Assembly (NCBI GenBank): GCA_002104905.1
Contig: MCFE01000012.1
Span: forward strand, 62,001-126,000
Length of the DNA: 64,000 nucleotides
DNA from: Basidiobolus meristosporus CBS 931.73
Lineage: Eukaryota > Basidiobolomycota > Basidiobolomycetes > Basidiobolales > Basidiobolaceae
Reading direction: 5' to 3'
The notes below the pieces were generated by a model. It was not told the DNA's origin. It saw only the letters and a program-made list of their open reading frames with translations, and made no database searches. This document shows, piece after piece, positions 12,782 through 25,619 of this stretch (positions are counted from its first letter, which is position 1; each line of letters starts with the position of its first letter). A program made the translations under genes and the position numbers.

Positions 12782-14539
12782 ATGCCTGAGGGTTATTTTG
12801 ACATTGAGCATCCGTCAGGTACAAGTGTCACTTTCAATTTTACCACAAGTGCAGACTCTGTATCCGCGGGTGAATCCCCGTTGGCATCTCCTACAATCGA
12901 GCTCTCCCCACAAGATGGTGAACGGAAGAAAGGTGCCAAATTGAGACGTAGTAAGACTCTGAGAAGGAAAAGAAGAGAAGCCAAGAAGCTAGTCAAAAAT
13001 GTCTCTGACGTACATAATTCTCAACCTGGTGGAGGTGTCCTTTCACAATTACTTAAGCTCCAGAATATGTCCCGTAGCAGGGGGCATCATCACGGACACA
13101 GGGAAAAAGAGAAGGACGATCATTTAAAACCATCTAGCCGTGTATATTCATCATCTAGTCTAGCTTCGCTAATTCAAAGTTCAACAAGCTTACTCGGAAT
13201 CCACTCTAATCGAACCAGTTTTTCAGATGATGGAACTGTCGTTACACCTCCATCTTCTCCTCTCCTCTCTCCGTTGATGCTGGAAGAACACATGAATATC
13301 ACTGCTAATATCGCTGATATTCTACTAAAGCAAGATTATCTAATCCTGCTATCCGAAGCTATGGTTATATTTGGTTCTCCCTCGCATCGCCTTGAGCAGA
13401 ACATGTACTTGAATTCCCGGGCACTTAAAATGGAAAGTTCCTTCGCTTTCTTGCCTGGCGTTGCTTTAATTACATTTGGAGACTCGACAACACACACAAG
13501 CGACACACACATCATCAAAGCGGATCGTGATTATGACATGCGCAAGCTCGAGCGTGCCTATGAAATCTCACGCAGTGTAATTCACGGTGAAGTGGACCTT
13601 GAGGATGCTTATGACAAGTTAGAGACTCTCATTGAGGAACCGTCTTTCTACCCGTGGTGGGCTCGAATCCTGAACTACGCTATATGTTCCTTCGTTGTCT
13701 GCCCATTGGCATTCAATGGGAACTGGATAGACGCTCTAGTGAGTGCTGTTATCAGCGCTTGTATAGGAGGGCTTAGTATGGTATCAACACGATTCTTCAA
13801 TTACGCGAACGTATTCGAAATCTCGGCTGCAGTTGTCACAGCTTTTGTAGCGACTGCATTCCATAGACATATATGCTATATGCCTGTAGTTATGTCGTCG
13901 GTCGTACTGCTGCTCCCAGGATTATCATTAACCACCGCTGTCATCGAACTTGCCGCCAAAAGTCTGATTTCTGGGGTAGTTCGGCTGGTTTACGCTCTAG
14001 TGATGGCTTTCATGCTAGGATTCGGTCTTAGTTTTGGCTCAAATATATGGAAAGCCATCGACTCTTCATCATTCGAATTGGAGACATGCTCTTCCGTCAA
14101 CCCATATTGGTATTTCCTCCTCTGCCCGATAAATGCGGTCACCTATTCAATATTCCTGAACGCAACCCCCAGACAATGGCCATTCATGATCCTACTGAGC
14201 GCAGTGGGCTTCTCTGTTTCATATTTTACCTCAAAAGTGTTGGATGCTACCACTTCCGCTGCAATTTCGACATTTGCTATAGCAGTTATTGGAAACGTAT
14301 ATTCAAGAATCACCCACAACCTGGGATATGTCGCAGTGCTTGGTGCCACAATCATGCTAGTACCGGGAAGCCTAGGCGTCAAAGGTGTCCTTGCTGCATT
14401 AGACGATGATTCACAACAGGGCACGGGACTTCCTTTCCAGATGATTGTAATCGCCATGAGCCTAGCAGTTGGACTGTTTATTGGCTCTTTAGTGGTATAT
14501 CCAATGGGCAAAAAGAGAACGTCCATGATGATGTTTTGA
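12782..14539 (+). CDS. PRM10/ThrE-like multi-pass membrane protein
   Basis: Single exon of 585 codons. Residues 1-160 are polar, with a basic patch (RRSKTLRRKRREAKK) and Ser/His-rich stretches, and are probably cytosolic. A conserved soluble domain follows (LILLSEAMVIFGSPSHRLEQ, SSFAFLPGVALITFGDS), then about ten hydrophobic segments from FYPWWARILNYAICSFVVCP to the C-terminus, including LLPGLSLTTAVIELAAKSLISG and ATIMLVPGSLGVKG. This is the arrangement of the DUF1212/ThrE family: bacterial members export threonine and yeast Prm10 is induced by pheromone. The repeated P-G-x-x-x-x-x motif in the two membrane halves supports the call. Substrate in fungi is not established. The gene is intronless, unlike most of its neighbours. 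Confidence 0.88.
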   Translation: MPEGYFDIEHPSGTSVTFNFTTSADSVSAGESPLASPTIELSPQDGERKKGAKLRRSKTLRRKRREAKKLVKNVSDVHNSQPGGGVLSQLLKLQNMSRSRGHHHGHREKEKDDHLKPSSRVYSSSSLASLIQSSTSLLGIHSNRTSFSDDGTVVTPPSSPLLSPLMLEEHMNITANIADILLKQDYLILLSEAMVIFGSPSHRLEQNMYLNSRALKMESSFAFLPGVALITFGDSTTHTSDTHIIKADRDYDMRKLERAYEISRSVIHGEVDLEDAYDKLETLIEEPSFYPWWARILNYAICSFVVCPLAFNGNWIDALVSAVISACIGGLSMVSTRFFNYANVFEISAAVVTAFVATAFHRHICYMPVVMSSVVLLLPGLSLTTAVIELAAKSLISGVVRLVYALVMAFMLGFGLSFGSNIWKAIDSSSFELETCSSVNPYWYFLLCPINAVTYSIFLNATPRQWPFMILLSAVGFSVSYFTSKVLDATTSAAISTFAIAVIGNVYSRITHNLGYVAVLGATIMLVPGSLGVKGVLAALDDDSQQGTGLPFQMIVIAMSLAVGLFIGSLVVYPMGKKRTSMMMF

Positions 14540-15555
14540 GTTGCATCGATCATTGTACATCTTCAAGCCTTGCGTTCTTGGTATCATCCTTCCTGGCATA
14601 TTCTGCCGATCCCTCATAAGTACACCTGTATCATAATAGCATGAATATATCAGTACATCAGCTGTGTAGAATACGTAATTAGATTTGTACACATGATTTA
14701 ATAGATTCCCATGTGCCTGCCAACACCCAATTACAAACTCAGAACGTGCAAAGGCTCCATCTATATGTATTTATTACGCTGGCTACGACAATGAAGTGGA
14801 ATTTGCTCAAAATAAGCAGCATCTTGTCATAGGTAACTAGTAGACGGCTAGATGTATGGAGGGTGAAATGATTCAATTGACCGGCCATTCATGTCCATAT
14901 ATTATTACCCTTCCCCTCAAATGATAATCTGGATTTGCTCCATTGGCGATATGGGAATATAGCTAGTCATTATCTTCTAGTAGTTTCTAAAATCAGTTGA
15001 TAATCAAATTTGGGAATTAATTAGGGCCGCTTAAGCTTAAATATGGAGTAAATAATTATATCCTATCTTACGATAAACGGGTCACTGTTACTCCAAATCC
15101 ACCAATGGATGTTTGTTAACTCCAATGTCCTAAGCCACTGTTTGTAGTGTGACACGGCTCAAAATCTACAAACGAATGGAACACCAAATCACGGTCCAGA
15201 TGAATGATTCATAGTGAGTCGGAAAGCTGTGACAGATCTCAGTTCTAGGTTGCAAAGAATTTATCGTTTAACACTCAATACCAACTACCTTTTCAATGAC
15301 GATTTTTATTCACTGTCGTTACAATAGGTAATAGCCCAGACATCTACAAAGAATATCAACAGTAGAAGTTAGAGAAAGTAAAGGAGGGTCTGGGGAAATT
15401 AGGTTAGATTGGGTCTCGTGGAATGCTGTATTTACATTGAATGTAAAGTAGCATAATTGCGTCTAGTAATCATCTTTTACTGAATAAGGATAAAAAGGAA
15501 TGCTCTGGGAGTATAGGTGTAAGGAAAGTGATGCTTCGAGTGGAATTTCCACTCG
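14540..15555. other. Intergenic between convergent genes
   Basis: About 1 kb with no convincing coding frame. It contains the 3' ends of both flanking genes. No repeat seen. Confidence 0.6.
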
Positions 15556-17226
15556 TCACTGATCGTTCGTCTCTATGACCACTTGTCTGCAGTAAAGCAC
15601 ACCAAGTAATGGTAGGCCAGATACCAAGCCAAACCAAAAGAGGGTATTTCCCAACCATGGATATTTTAGTACTATTGGCCGTCTGCCCAACCAAATCAAC
15701 GGTAGCTGGAACATCTGCAAGCAAAATAGATAGAGTCGGAATCTCCTCGTGATGATAACCATGACAAGCTCATGTAGGCACGAGCTTAATAAAAACGTCA
15801 AATAGGTAGCACTCTTCTTCGATAGTTTGTATGTTTGAATCGAGTCCAGATAGACATGTCGCAATAAGAACAGATGAACTGGCCTATTCCATTTGCGTGC
15901 ATACTCGTCGAATGTTGCGCTATTCCACCAATCATCGTAGAAGGACCTGTCGGCAAACCTAATATTCCAAGATATACGAATTCAGCTTGGGGCTCTATCA
16001 TAAACCTCAACACACAACCACCGCTTACCTGCTTATCTCGGCAAATCCGTTGCAAACACACTCGAAGATTATATAAAACACGAGTAGATGTGCGATCATG
16101 AACGGGAATATCAATTGCAGAATCATATATATAACTGAGGTATTATCTACCGAATGATCTAAAACAGGTATGATCTGATGCTCTATTGTCACATACAAGA
16201 GTATGAAGGTTCCTAGGAATGCCAGGCATTTCTCAAACAGGTACCATGGACGTATTCTATATAACAAAGGTGGGTTAGATCTAGGTTTGTGTTGAGTAAC
16301 TTTCGACCAATGCACAACGGCCTACCTTTCAGTTCTTGGATAATCCAGTTCGTAAACCAGTGTAGGGAAAAGCAGGTATTCCCAGAAATTTTTGAGAGTA
16401 ACGTTTTCGGGATACTGAATATCGTCTTTGGTTAAGCTTGTACGTGCGTCCTCTATTTGATTTCTCAATTCCTGGGCAATCTCTGGGTCCTCGTCTTTAT
16501 TGCTCTGCTTGCTAGCTTTGATCAAGTTCTCCTGATCTTTCTTTAAAGATTCTAGCCGTTCGTAGAAAACAGAAAGCTCCCCGTTGTAACTAATATAGGA
16601 GTGGATCTTCATCAAGTTTGCGATGGCATGTAGTATGAAGAAAGTAGTCTGAACCCAGGGCCAATCCCTACGAATATATTGAATCGAAGTTAGATTGTGC
16701 AAAGACACATCATCAAGCAATACACTTACTTCCAAAGCGCCCAACTTATAGCCAAGGCCAAATAAGAGGTTTGGTATATGTGTTGGATTATCATTCCAGC
16801 GTATTCTCTATGAAACCATTCATAAACTATAGCCTTCTGGATTCCGTAGCTTATAAAGGTGGCGGCAATCAGAACCATATCAGAGAAAAACAGGCTTCCA
16901 AGATCTTTGGATAGTATCGAGAACAAGTAAGAGCTTGTTATATGTCCCGTAAGTTTCAAGTTCGTAGTGAACGTTTGAAGCAAAAAGAATCCCATTGCGA
17001 TCCAAAATAATGTGAAGAAACCACGAAATGGATGCCCTTCTTTTACCATGGTTGGGACATCAAAATGGGAGGGCCTCTCTCGAAATACGAAGGCATGCGA
17101 AAGATGGGCCTTCACTGAGGTATTCGACTTTTCATTTTTCCCTTCTTCTGAAGCCGGATGAATGTTGAACGGCTTGTTTGTGTCCCGAAGGATCTTCTTT
17201 TTACGTAAGTAAGGAATTTCTGTCAT
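15556..17226 (-). CDS. Sterol O-acyltransferase (ACAT/ARE family, MBOAT)
   Basis: Four exons on the minus strand: 16730-17226, 16326-16667, 16029-16256 and 15556-15958, about 489 residues. The MBOAT signature FYDDWWNS lies at the start of exon 4 and the likely catalytic histidine is in SSCLHELVM further on. At least eight hydrophobic segments are visible. A coiled, charged segment (YERLESLKKDQENLIKASKQ) between early membrane segments, followed by YPENVTLKNFWEYLLFPTLVYELDYPRT, is typical of ACAT/ARE enzymes and separates them from DGAT1. The enzyme would esterify sterols with fatty acyl-CoA in the ER for storage in lipid droplets. Introns are short and phase-consistent; intron 1 contains a CTAAC branch site. 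The choice between sterol and diacylglycerol as main acceptor rests on similarity only. Confidence 0.9.
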
Positions 17227-19240
17227 AAGTTTGGTGAAGTGTCGGCAAGGTTATTTTATCGGTTAAAGAGTCAGAAATGTGGGCTTCTTTACAGGTTGTA
17301 TAAGTAGTTTTTAGATTTTAAGATAGGATTGAGCCCAAAGAGGTTATCCTATAGCTTTCTTTCCTCTGGCAGCTAGGTTAAAATAGCTTACCAACTTGAT
17401 AAAGATGTAGAAGTGCTGCTTAGTGAAAGAGCAATGATATGAAGCTTTATCAAATCTCCGCAACAAAGAGAATAGTAATTCAAGATTAATCAATTAACAA
17501 GTGAAATTTAATATAACTGGGATTACAGATAAACATGAATATGATTCGGCTGTCACTGAACGGGTATCTGATTGAACAAAGCAGAAGACAAGGAATGAAC
17601 CATATAGGACAAAAACTCCTTCGTAGTGAGACATAATACGGCCGCAGAAATATTGCTTTCAATTGTAAAGTTAAATTGGGGCAATGATTACTCGTTTCCT
17701 ACAAAGCTGCTTGTACCCCTTGTTGACTTTTATCGATCACTCAGGTCTTCCACAGGCTTTTTAGAGCAATATCACACAACTCCTTGACAGATTGCAGGAG
17801 GGGAAATTTCATCGTCAAGTTTCAAATTTCCAGAGAACTTTTAAGGCTGAGTAGATTCTCAGTTAATAGTTTTCAGCTGGATTGCGGGTGCATGAAACCC
17901 CTCATTTCCGTATATATCATCTTGGAAAAATGCATGGACTCCTGATAATGGCACAATTTTATAGCCAACCATCACCTTTACATCCCCCTATACTCTGGGC
18001 CCAAGCATAACCAAGCACACGAGGCAAGCCAGAATAAATCCGGATTCCAGTAATACTATAATGATTGGATCAAGTCATGCCACCAGTATTTCTACAACTT
18101 CAGTAATCACTTGACTGTAACAGCGTAATATGACTACCTTGGAAGGATTTTGCTATTTAGCCTATTCCTCTGCTTGGTCAGTCCATCTCTATTAGTAGGA
18201 ACAATCTTGTCATAGAATCAATGACTGTTGTATAGTAACATATCTACAGTTCCATTTAATAAGAAATGATCATCAAACGCTTCCAACATCAAAATGATAG
18301 GAACCATGTACCTTGAATTCCAATTTTTGTGACTATCCTGGCCATCACCGCCAATGGCTTATTTGGCAATTATGCAGAGATGCGTTAGCCACCATTATAT
18401 ATAGAAATCGCTATCTTATGTAACATGCTTTGGAGGTGTGAGATACGGAAACGAATATATGCGGAACATTGCAAATATCGACAATTGGGGTGTATTCCAA
18501 TCGAACAAATATATACGTTATATGTTATACCTTTTGGGCAAAGCAAGTGCTATATTTGAGGTTAGACTGCTCAAGATCGATGACTCATGCATCGTTGCGG
18601 TCGGCCAATGGATGTGGAATATGTAAAACTGGATTCAGTCATAACAGAATACGATTACACAAACATACAAGACTACTGAAACTAGGAAATTAAGGAGCAG
18701 GAGCATTTCATCTAATCAAACGAAATCTCGGCTGAACCCAAATCGTTGGGTCAGTAAGAAAGTATCGATCGCAGTCCAGTCTGCAACAATTTACTAGCCA
18801 ATGACCATTCAGGCATCTGTATTAATTGTACATGATACATATCTTGTCACTACATTATCGAGATGCAATAAGGCAAACTCGATATCTTTCGTGCTGTAAC
18901 CAACCTTCGTTTAATTGGTAGCCTCACATCGTCATTTCTATTATTTTTCCTATCAATGCGAGGATTTTGGAGTAGAATATCAAGTATCAGTAGCATCTGG
19001 TTGACGTGTCACGAAAACATAATTGCTATCACAATAGAGTACAAATTTACTCGAGGGCGTAAGCAATATAAAAGATAGCACTACCCCACCAATTTCGCAC
19101 ATCTACCTGAAGAAACCACCAGTACTTACTATCTTGCACATTTCCCATCTTACCAAGCTTTATATTTCACGAAGACAATACATAAGCCCCCTTCTGAAAT
19201 TCACCTAAACCCTTGGCCGCATCTTGTCAGTTTACCATCT
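17227..19240. other. 2-kb divergent intergenic region
   Basis: No supported gene. It lies between the start of the sterol acyltransferase gene (minus) and the photoreceptor gene (plus), so it carries both promoters. Two overlapping frames near 18438-18693 are short and featureless. Confidence 0.55.
19067..19073 (+). promoter_or_regulatory. TATA-type box of the LOV/PAS photoreceptor gene
   Basis: TATAAAA about 170 bases before the ATG at 19241, preceded by GC-rich bases and followed by a pyrimidine- and CA-rich leader. Judged by position and sequence only. Confidence 0.45.
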
Positions 19241-21673
19241 ATGAATTTCGACAATTACAACCACCCGGGCTCACAGGAGGAGGTTAAGTTTGAGAATTTC
19301 ATTGAACATGGTACCGCTTTGTTCGACACATCTACAGGAAACCCTGCTTCTGGATACATTGATTCGGATTTGCTATGCCAGACGTCGTTTTTTCAGCGGC
19401 CAATGCAAGTATCTATTCAATGTTTTTGATGACCAGCAACACCTCTTAAACACCCAACTGACTAAGATACATCTGAACTATAGTAACGGTGACGGAATCG
19501 CGTTCGACTCGCAGAGCCTGAACAACCTCAAATCTAGTTTCAACCAAACCGATCTCAATATCAACATTTCAAGCAACCCCAATAGTATGGACTTATCCAA
19601 TCCGAACGAATTTTTCAATCCTGTGAATATGAATACCTCTGGGTTGGTGGATCTGGATACCATGCCGACAATAGGTACTGTTGATAACCTAGAGAAAGGT
19701 AGGTCGCCTGTCTTCCTTTTCTGTGACAACTGTCTAACAGCTGGAAATCCAGAAAAGACATTAGGTAGCTTTCCTGGACTCTACTCCAACTCAGGTTTCG
19801 ATATGATGGGCATACTGGTATGCAACATTCTCTTGGACTAGATGATAATCGTCATTACCGAGCTAACACCAATTCTATTTCTACGTTAGTCTCGAATTTC
19901 GCATCGGTATGTATCCATGTTGCTACGTACGCTTCAGCACCCAAGTATTCCTAATAAATGCATTTCCATGAAGTCCAAATCCCCAAGTAAACCTAGGTCC
20001 CGTGGATATGAGTTGCGCGTTCCTAGTTGGTGCGTATCAAATATAATGGTATCTTGAAGACATTTGACAATAACCACCAATCTAGTGGATGCATGTAGAT
20101 TCGATTTTCCTATTGTATACGCCAGCGCTTCGTTTGAAAAGCTTTCGGGTTACAAAGGAACTGAAATCGTTGGGAAAAACTGTAGATTCCTTCAGTCTCC
20201 TGATGGCCAAGTCTCGTTAGGATCAAGGCGTAGGTACACCGACAACAATGCTGTCCACAACATCCGAAATCACGTATTGCAAGGGAAAGAATATCAGGTG
20301 TCAATTGTCAACTACAGGCGGGATGGACAACCGTTTATCAATCTAGTCACTATTGTACCAATCGCCTACGAAGGAGCCGAAATCACACACTATGTAGGAT
20401 TCCAGGTCAACCTAATAGAGCAACCCAACGATATACTTCAGAAAATGAAAGACGGCACATATATAGTCAACTATAATTTACTCAATATTCCTCCGCTTAT
20501 TTCAACTGGTTTGTTGATTTCACAGAGTTTGATATCTTCTCAAGTTGCTGATAGTATATTATGCAATTCATAGGGTTGTTTCATCGTCCATTTGATGAGT
20601 ACTATCAAACTGCTACGCTAACTGCCTCCAACGGTTCATCTATTTCCATATCGCCAGAAGTCTTTGACCTCATTGGGATCGGATCAAACTCGGATGAAGA
20701 TATTGCTGCTCGCTTATGGAATCAAATGCTTTTGGACAACTCCGAGGATCTTATCCATGTCGTATCTTTGAAAGGAATCTTCTTGTTCTGTTCGCCAAGC
20801 TGCAAAAAGATTCTCGGCTACGATCCTGAAGAGTTGATCGGCCAGAGTGTTGCCCAGGTTTGCTCCCCCAGTGATTTGGTGCCCGTAATGCGAGATATCA
20901 AAGAATCGGCATCTAGCCAAGACATCACTAGTTTATGTTATCGCATCAAGCGAAAGGACAACAGCTACATCTGGTTTGAAGCACATGGAAGGCTTCATTC
21001 TGATCAAGGCAAAGGTCGTAAATGTGTTGTTTTGGTTGGACGCCAACGACCCACATACAAATTATCCAGGGAAGCGTTAGAAGTATGCGGCGGCCTTTCC
21101 GAAGATGAATTCTGGGGGAAACTGACCTTAGATGGCACATATCTCTACGCTACCTCTGAGTGTCAAAGGTTACTAGGAATGCAGCCTGACGAGCTGGTGG
21201 GCACATCACTGTATCAACTGGTAAAATCCGACCGTACAACATCGATCACTAGTGCTTTGCAGCAAGCACGTGAAGGCACTACAGTTAAACTAAGGCACAA
21301 CATCCAAAATCGGAACGGCCAGTACCAAGAAGTTCACAGCGTCTTCTATCCCGGGGATTTCTTTTACAATACGCAAAGACCGGCGTTCATTCTGTGTCAA
21401 ACAAAAGTACTGGAAGTCGGAGATGAGGAGACTAGTTCAACTTCCACCTCACCAACCCCCCAAACCAACCAGCTTTCTAGTGGTAATGACAACGTGTTTG
21501 ACATGTTGCATGTGGATCAGAAAACCACTTGGCAATATGAATTACATCAACTCAGGCTAGCCAACAAAAAATTACGTGAAGAAATCGAAAAGATCACCAA
21601 TTCTCGAAAGAAAAAGAAGAGAAAAACAGCAAGCAGTCCATCCAGCTCAACAACATGCAATTCTAGTCTATAG
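19241..21673 (+). CDS. wc-1: White collar-1-type blue-light photoreceptor (LOV + two PAS), no GATA finger
   Basis: About seven exons, roughly 680 residues. A Gln/Asn-rich N-terminus leads to SGFDMMGILSRISHRPNP and a LOV domain (about 20000-20440) with the flavin-adduct motif GKNCRFLQSPDG, the loop insertion seen in WC-1/VVD proteins, and FINLVTIVPI. The second PAS (about 20740-21040) has FLFCSPSCKKILGYDPEELIG, and the third (about 21110-21400) has YLYATSECQRLLGMQPDELVG. A helix (WQYELHQLRLANKKLREEIE) and a basic stretch follow, then a stop. In ascomycete WC-1 a GATA zinc finger comes after this segment; none is encoded here. Blue light should form a cysteine-flavin adduct and change partner binding, probably with a WC-2-type protein. 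The last intron (66 nt, about 20507-20572) restores frame between two long open frames. The first intron is uncertain: a 60-nt choice (19409-19468, AAG acceptor) is more credible than a 28-nt one. Confidence 0.88.
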
Positions 21674-22193
21674 ATGAAGCTGATTGGTAACATATACATT
21701 CACCAAATAAGGCAGCAAGCGTTTAGGAAAAAGCTGAAGATTGATTTGTATATCTTGTTTATTGGATTCACCAGAGATCCGTTTTATATACGTTGACCGT
21801 TGCCCTTCAATTGACATTGGGTTAAATGCATCTCACCCGAAATGATTTTCTTTCATGGTTACTAACCACATTATGAACATGTAGTATATATAAATACATT
21901 TTGCCACCCAAAACCCGAATAATTCATTTTTTTTTGCCATGGCACAACCCATTATGAGTGGTATACCTTGTCACTTGCTACCAAGATAAACTGTTAAAAA
22001 ATTGATGCGCTCAATCAACGGCCTCTGAGCAATCAGTTTACTGGAAATTAATCAAACAAAACTGGAGGTGAGCTTAATCATTGGGTTTAAGTATTCAGGT
22101 GCATGAAGATGTGGAGATAAACATATTGGATTCTAGGATCTTTAGTATGATAAAACAGCACTTGCGTAGACATGGTATTTCAGCTAGGAAACA
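21674..22193. other. Intergenic between convergent genes; no zinc-finger exon found
   Basis: I read all three plus-strand frames here for a GATA-type CxxC-x17-18-CxxC exon that might extend the photoreceptor and found none. The rest is AT-rich spacer. Confidence 0.6.
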
Positions 22194-23247
<1,054 letters not shown>

Positions 23248-23455
23248 GCTTCTTGAAGGTGCCTTAGTTTATTGTCTTCGCGTACTTCTGAATACTTCGT
23301 AATTTCTTTTCCTAGATATGAGGATATTATTATTACTCAAGGATTCACGTGAATGGGTTAATTTTACTTGTCTTTTTGCTTAGATGATGTTTTAGGGATT
23401 TGATCACTCATGTAAAATACGGAGTAAATGGGACACAAGAAATCCAAAAATTTTG

Positions 23456-24531
23456 ATGGTTATGTTTAATTCAACAAAAGAGTACGCTCATTCTGTCACA
23501 TCAGCTTCTATGAGTCGTTCTACTTTTAACAAGCCTTTCTATAAATTAATCGAGCACCGGCGGCCTGTTTTAAGTTTATATAGAGCACTATTGAGAGAAT
23601 CGGGTAGGCTAGTGGAGGACCTTCACCGAAGATACTTATATTACGCTATTCGAGAAAGATTTCGTTTCAACCGCTCAAATACCTCACCAAAACAGGTGGA
23701 TTGTTATTTGGCTGAGGGGAGACTGGTATGATTCTATTCCATAGTAATTGTTAAACAATACCACCAACATTTAGAAAGTATTTAGAAAAGTTGAGAAAGG
23801 TCAATCGCGAAGAGGACTCGCAGATACTCAAAGAAATCGATGATTTAGCAAGAGGCAAGACGGGACGTTTGCGGTTGATCCTAAATATAGTGAGTAGCTT
23901 TCAGTAACTACAATTTTCCTCGGCTATATTTATTTCTAAATGCTTTGGCAGCTGAAAGATACATCTAGGGTAAAGCCAAATTTAGGGAAGTTCCTAACTC
24001 AGTTCGTAATTTCTGAAGTATATCATAGAAAGCAGCTCTCAAGTACGTTAGCGACACAAGGTCTCAAACTGCACGGAAAAAGGATCCACACCCAGCTTAC
24101 CGAGTTCCTCTAGACCCCCGTCTTTATACGCCCAAGTACCCACTCCCACAAGGCGGGCGGAAGTATGCACCCATAACCAAAAATTACCATGTTGTTACGA
24201 TGCAGTTGGGATACAAATTTCGCAGACCTAGACACAGAACTCAACCTCATTGGATTTCCATGATGCTGAAGAATAGAGTAGTTGTGGCACAAAAGCGTGT
24301 AGATCAGTGGAAACAATTGGAGGAAGATTATGAGCATATGAAGACTGAGCGCCAGTTCTTACAACGCCTAGGTCAAAACATGGAGGATTATGGTACGTAG
24401 GAAATCCATGTTTTTTAAGCTCATACTCACTGCGGCTTCAGAGTCACCCATACTTCAGGCAATCCAAGAATCAAGGAAGTACAAACAAATGCTGGATAAT
24501 GCCAGTAATAAACAAGGAGATCTTGAGTGAG
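23456..24531 (+). CDS. LYR-motif (complex I LYR family) protein, probably mitochondrial
   Basis: Five exons: from ATG 23456 to about 23728, then about 23780-23890, a short exon near 23951-23970, about 24030-24391, and a last exon ending at TGA 24529-24531. The N-terminal part holds the LYR core: RRPVLSLYRALLRESGRL, then FRFNRSNTSPKQVDCYL and GRLRLILNI. LYR proteins typically help insert subunits or Fe-S clusters in mitochondrial complexes together with acyl carrier protein. The C-terminal half is long for a LYR protein and has a conserved-looking basic stretch (PLPQGGRKYAPITKNYHVV, KFRRPRHRTQPHWISMML) and a coiled coil. The third intron (59 nt, GTAAAG...CATAG) is chosen because read-through meets a stop. 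I cannot assign which complex it serves. Confidence 0.68.
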
Positions 24532-25619
24532 AAACGCGTATCATTGCCCTTAAGCAGTAGGATCACAGAGCAACCACTATACACCATATAGAAGCAATAA
24601 AGCAATTTGCATATCGGCCTGACTGGATTATCTAGTGTTGCCGCAGTAGCAAGATTTGGATGACCAACCCATCTGGTTAGGAGAGTAATGGTAACAAATG
24701 AAATGCAAACATGTGACAGGATAAACTCAGCATTTGTTCTACTTCTGAAGCTGTCTGCCAAAGCTGATGTACATCAAGAACTCAATGCTTTGTCAAACAG
24801 TATCACTAGTACAAATCTATGATGCATCGAGTGGTAGGAGCCCACTTTAATCAGTACTGGGGGCACAGGAATTTGGGTCCAAATAATTCTACTGCGCCTT
24901 TGGAGCGAGATTCGCTATAAATACCATGGATTTGATATGTGGTTTTGTAAGAGTAAACATTGAGTATTGAAAACATACGGCCTAGTATTGTGTGTGCTGG
25001 GGATTTTATTCTGTACCCAGACCCAGCCAAGCAGCATTCATTTTGCAGCGACAGGAAGGCTGCTCAACACGACGATGGCCTTTATGAAGGCAAGGTAAGA
25101 AATACCATGCTCCGCTGTGTCACAGCGAGGCGGATTGGATTTAGATTGACCTGACTATTTTCGACATTCCATATATGACAGTAGTACGATATTATACGAC
25201 AAACCACCCTACTGGTTTTAATTTCGTTCACATAGGATTCACATGGCGCATTCCTATACCTCACAGTAGGTAGGAGTTCCTAGATTTGTTCATTCAACTT
25301 GTATTACATTTGAATATGGGAATCTAAGTCAAATTCCGTAATATTGCCTGGGCCGGCTGGAGATTTTGGATGGGAAATTAGGCATCTGTTAAGAGCCTAC
25401 CGCAGCCATTCCATGGGTTTACTCTCTAGTAACCATAGAATCCAATAGCCAATCGTGCTACAAAATGGTTTGTTGAAAGAGACTGCTGCTCATTCTAACC
25501 TCGGCAATTGGGTTTGATATTATAGTACCACACTCTGCCAATGAATATAAATTGAGTAGACCTTGGGCCATTCGTTCATTGATCTTCAATTTGTTTTCTA
25601 AGCTGCTCCGAGATATTCA
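24532..25619. other. Intergenic, nothing recognised
   Basis: About 1.1 kb upstream of the PARP gene. Small open frames on both strands carry no motif. It should contain the PARP promoter. Confidence 0.6.

Noticed and set aside
19409-19436. 28-nt intron at the start of the photoreceptor gene
   Set aside because: Too short to be spliced normally; a 60-nt intron using the same donor and an AAG acceptor at 19468 also keeps the frame and is preferred.
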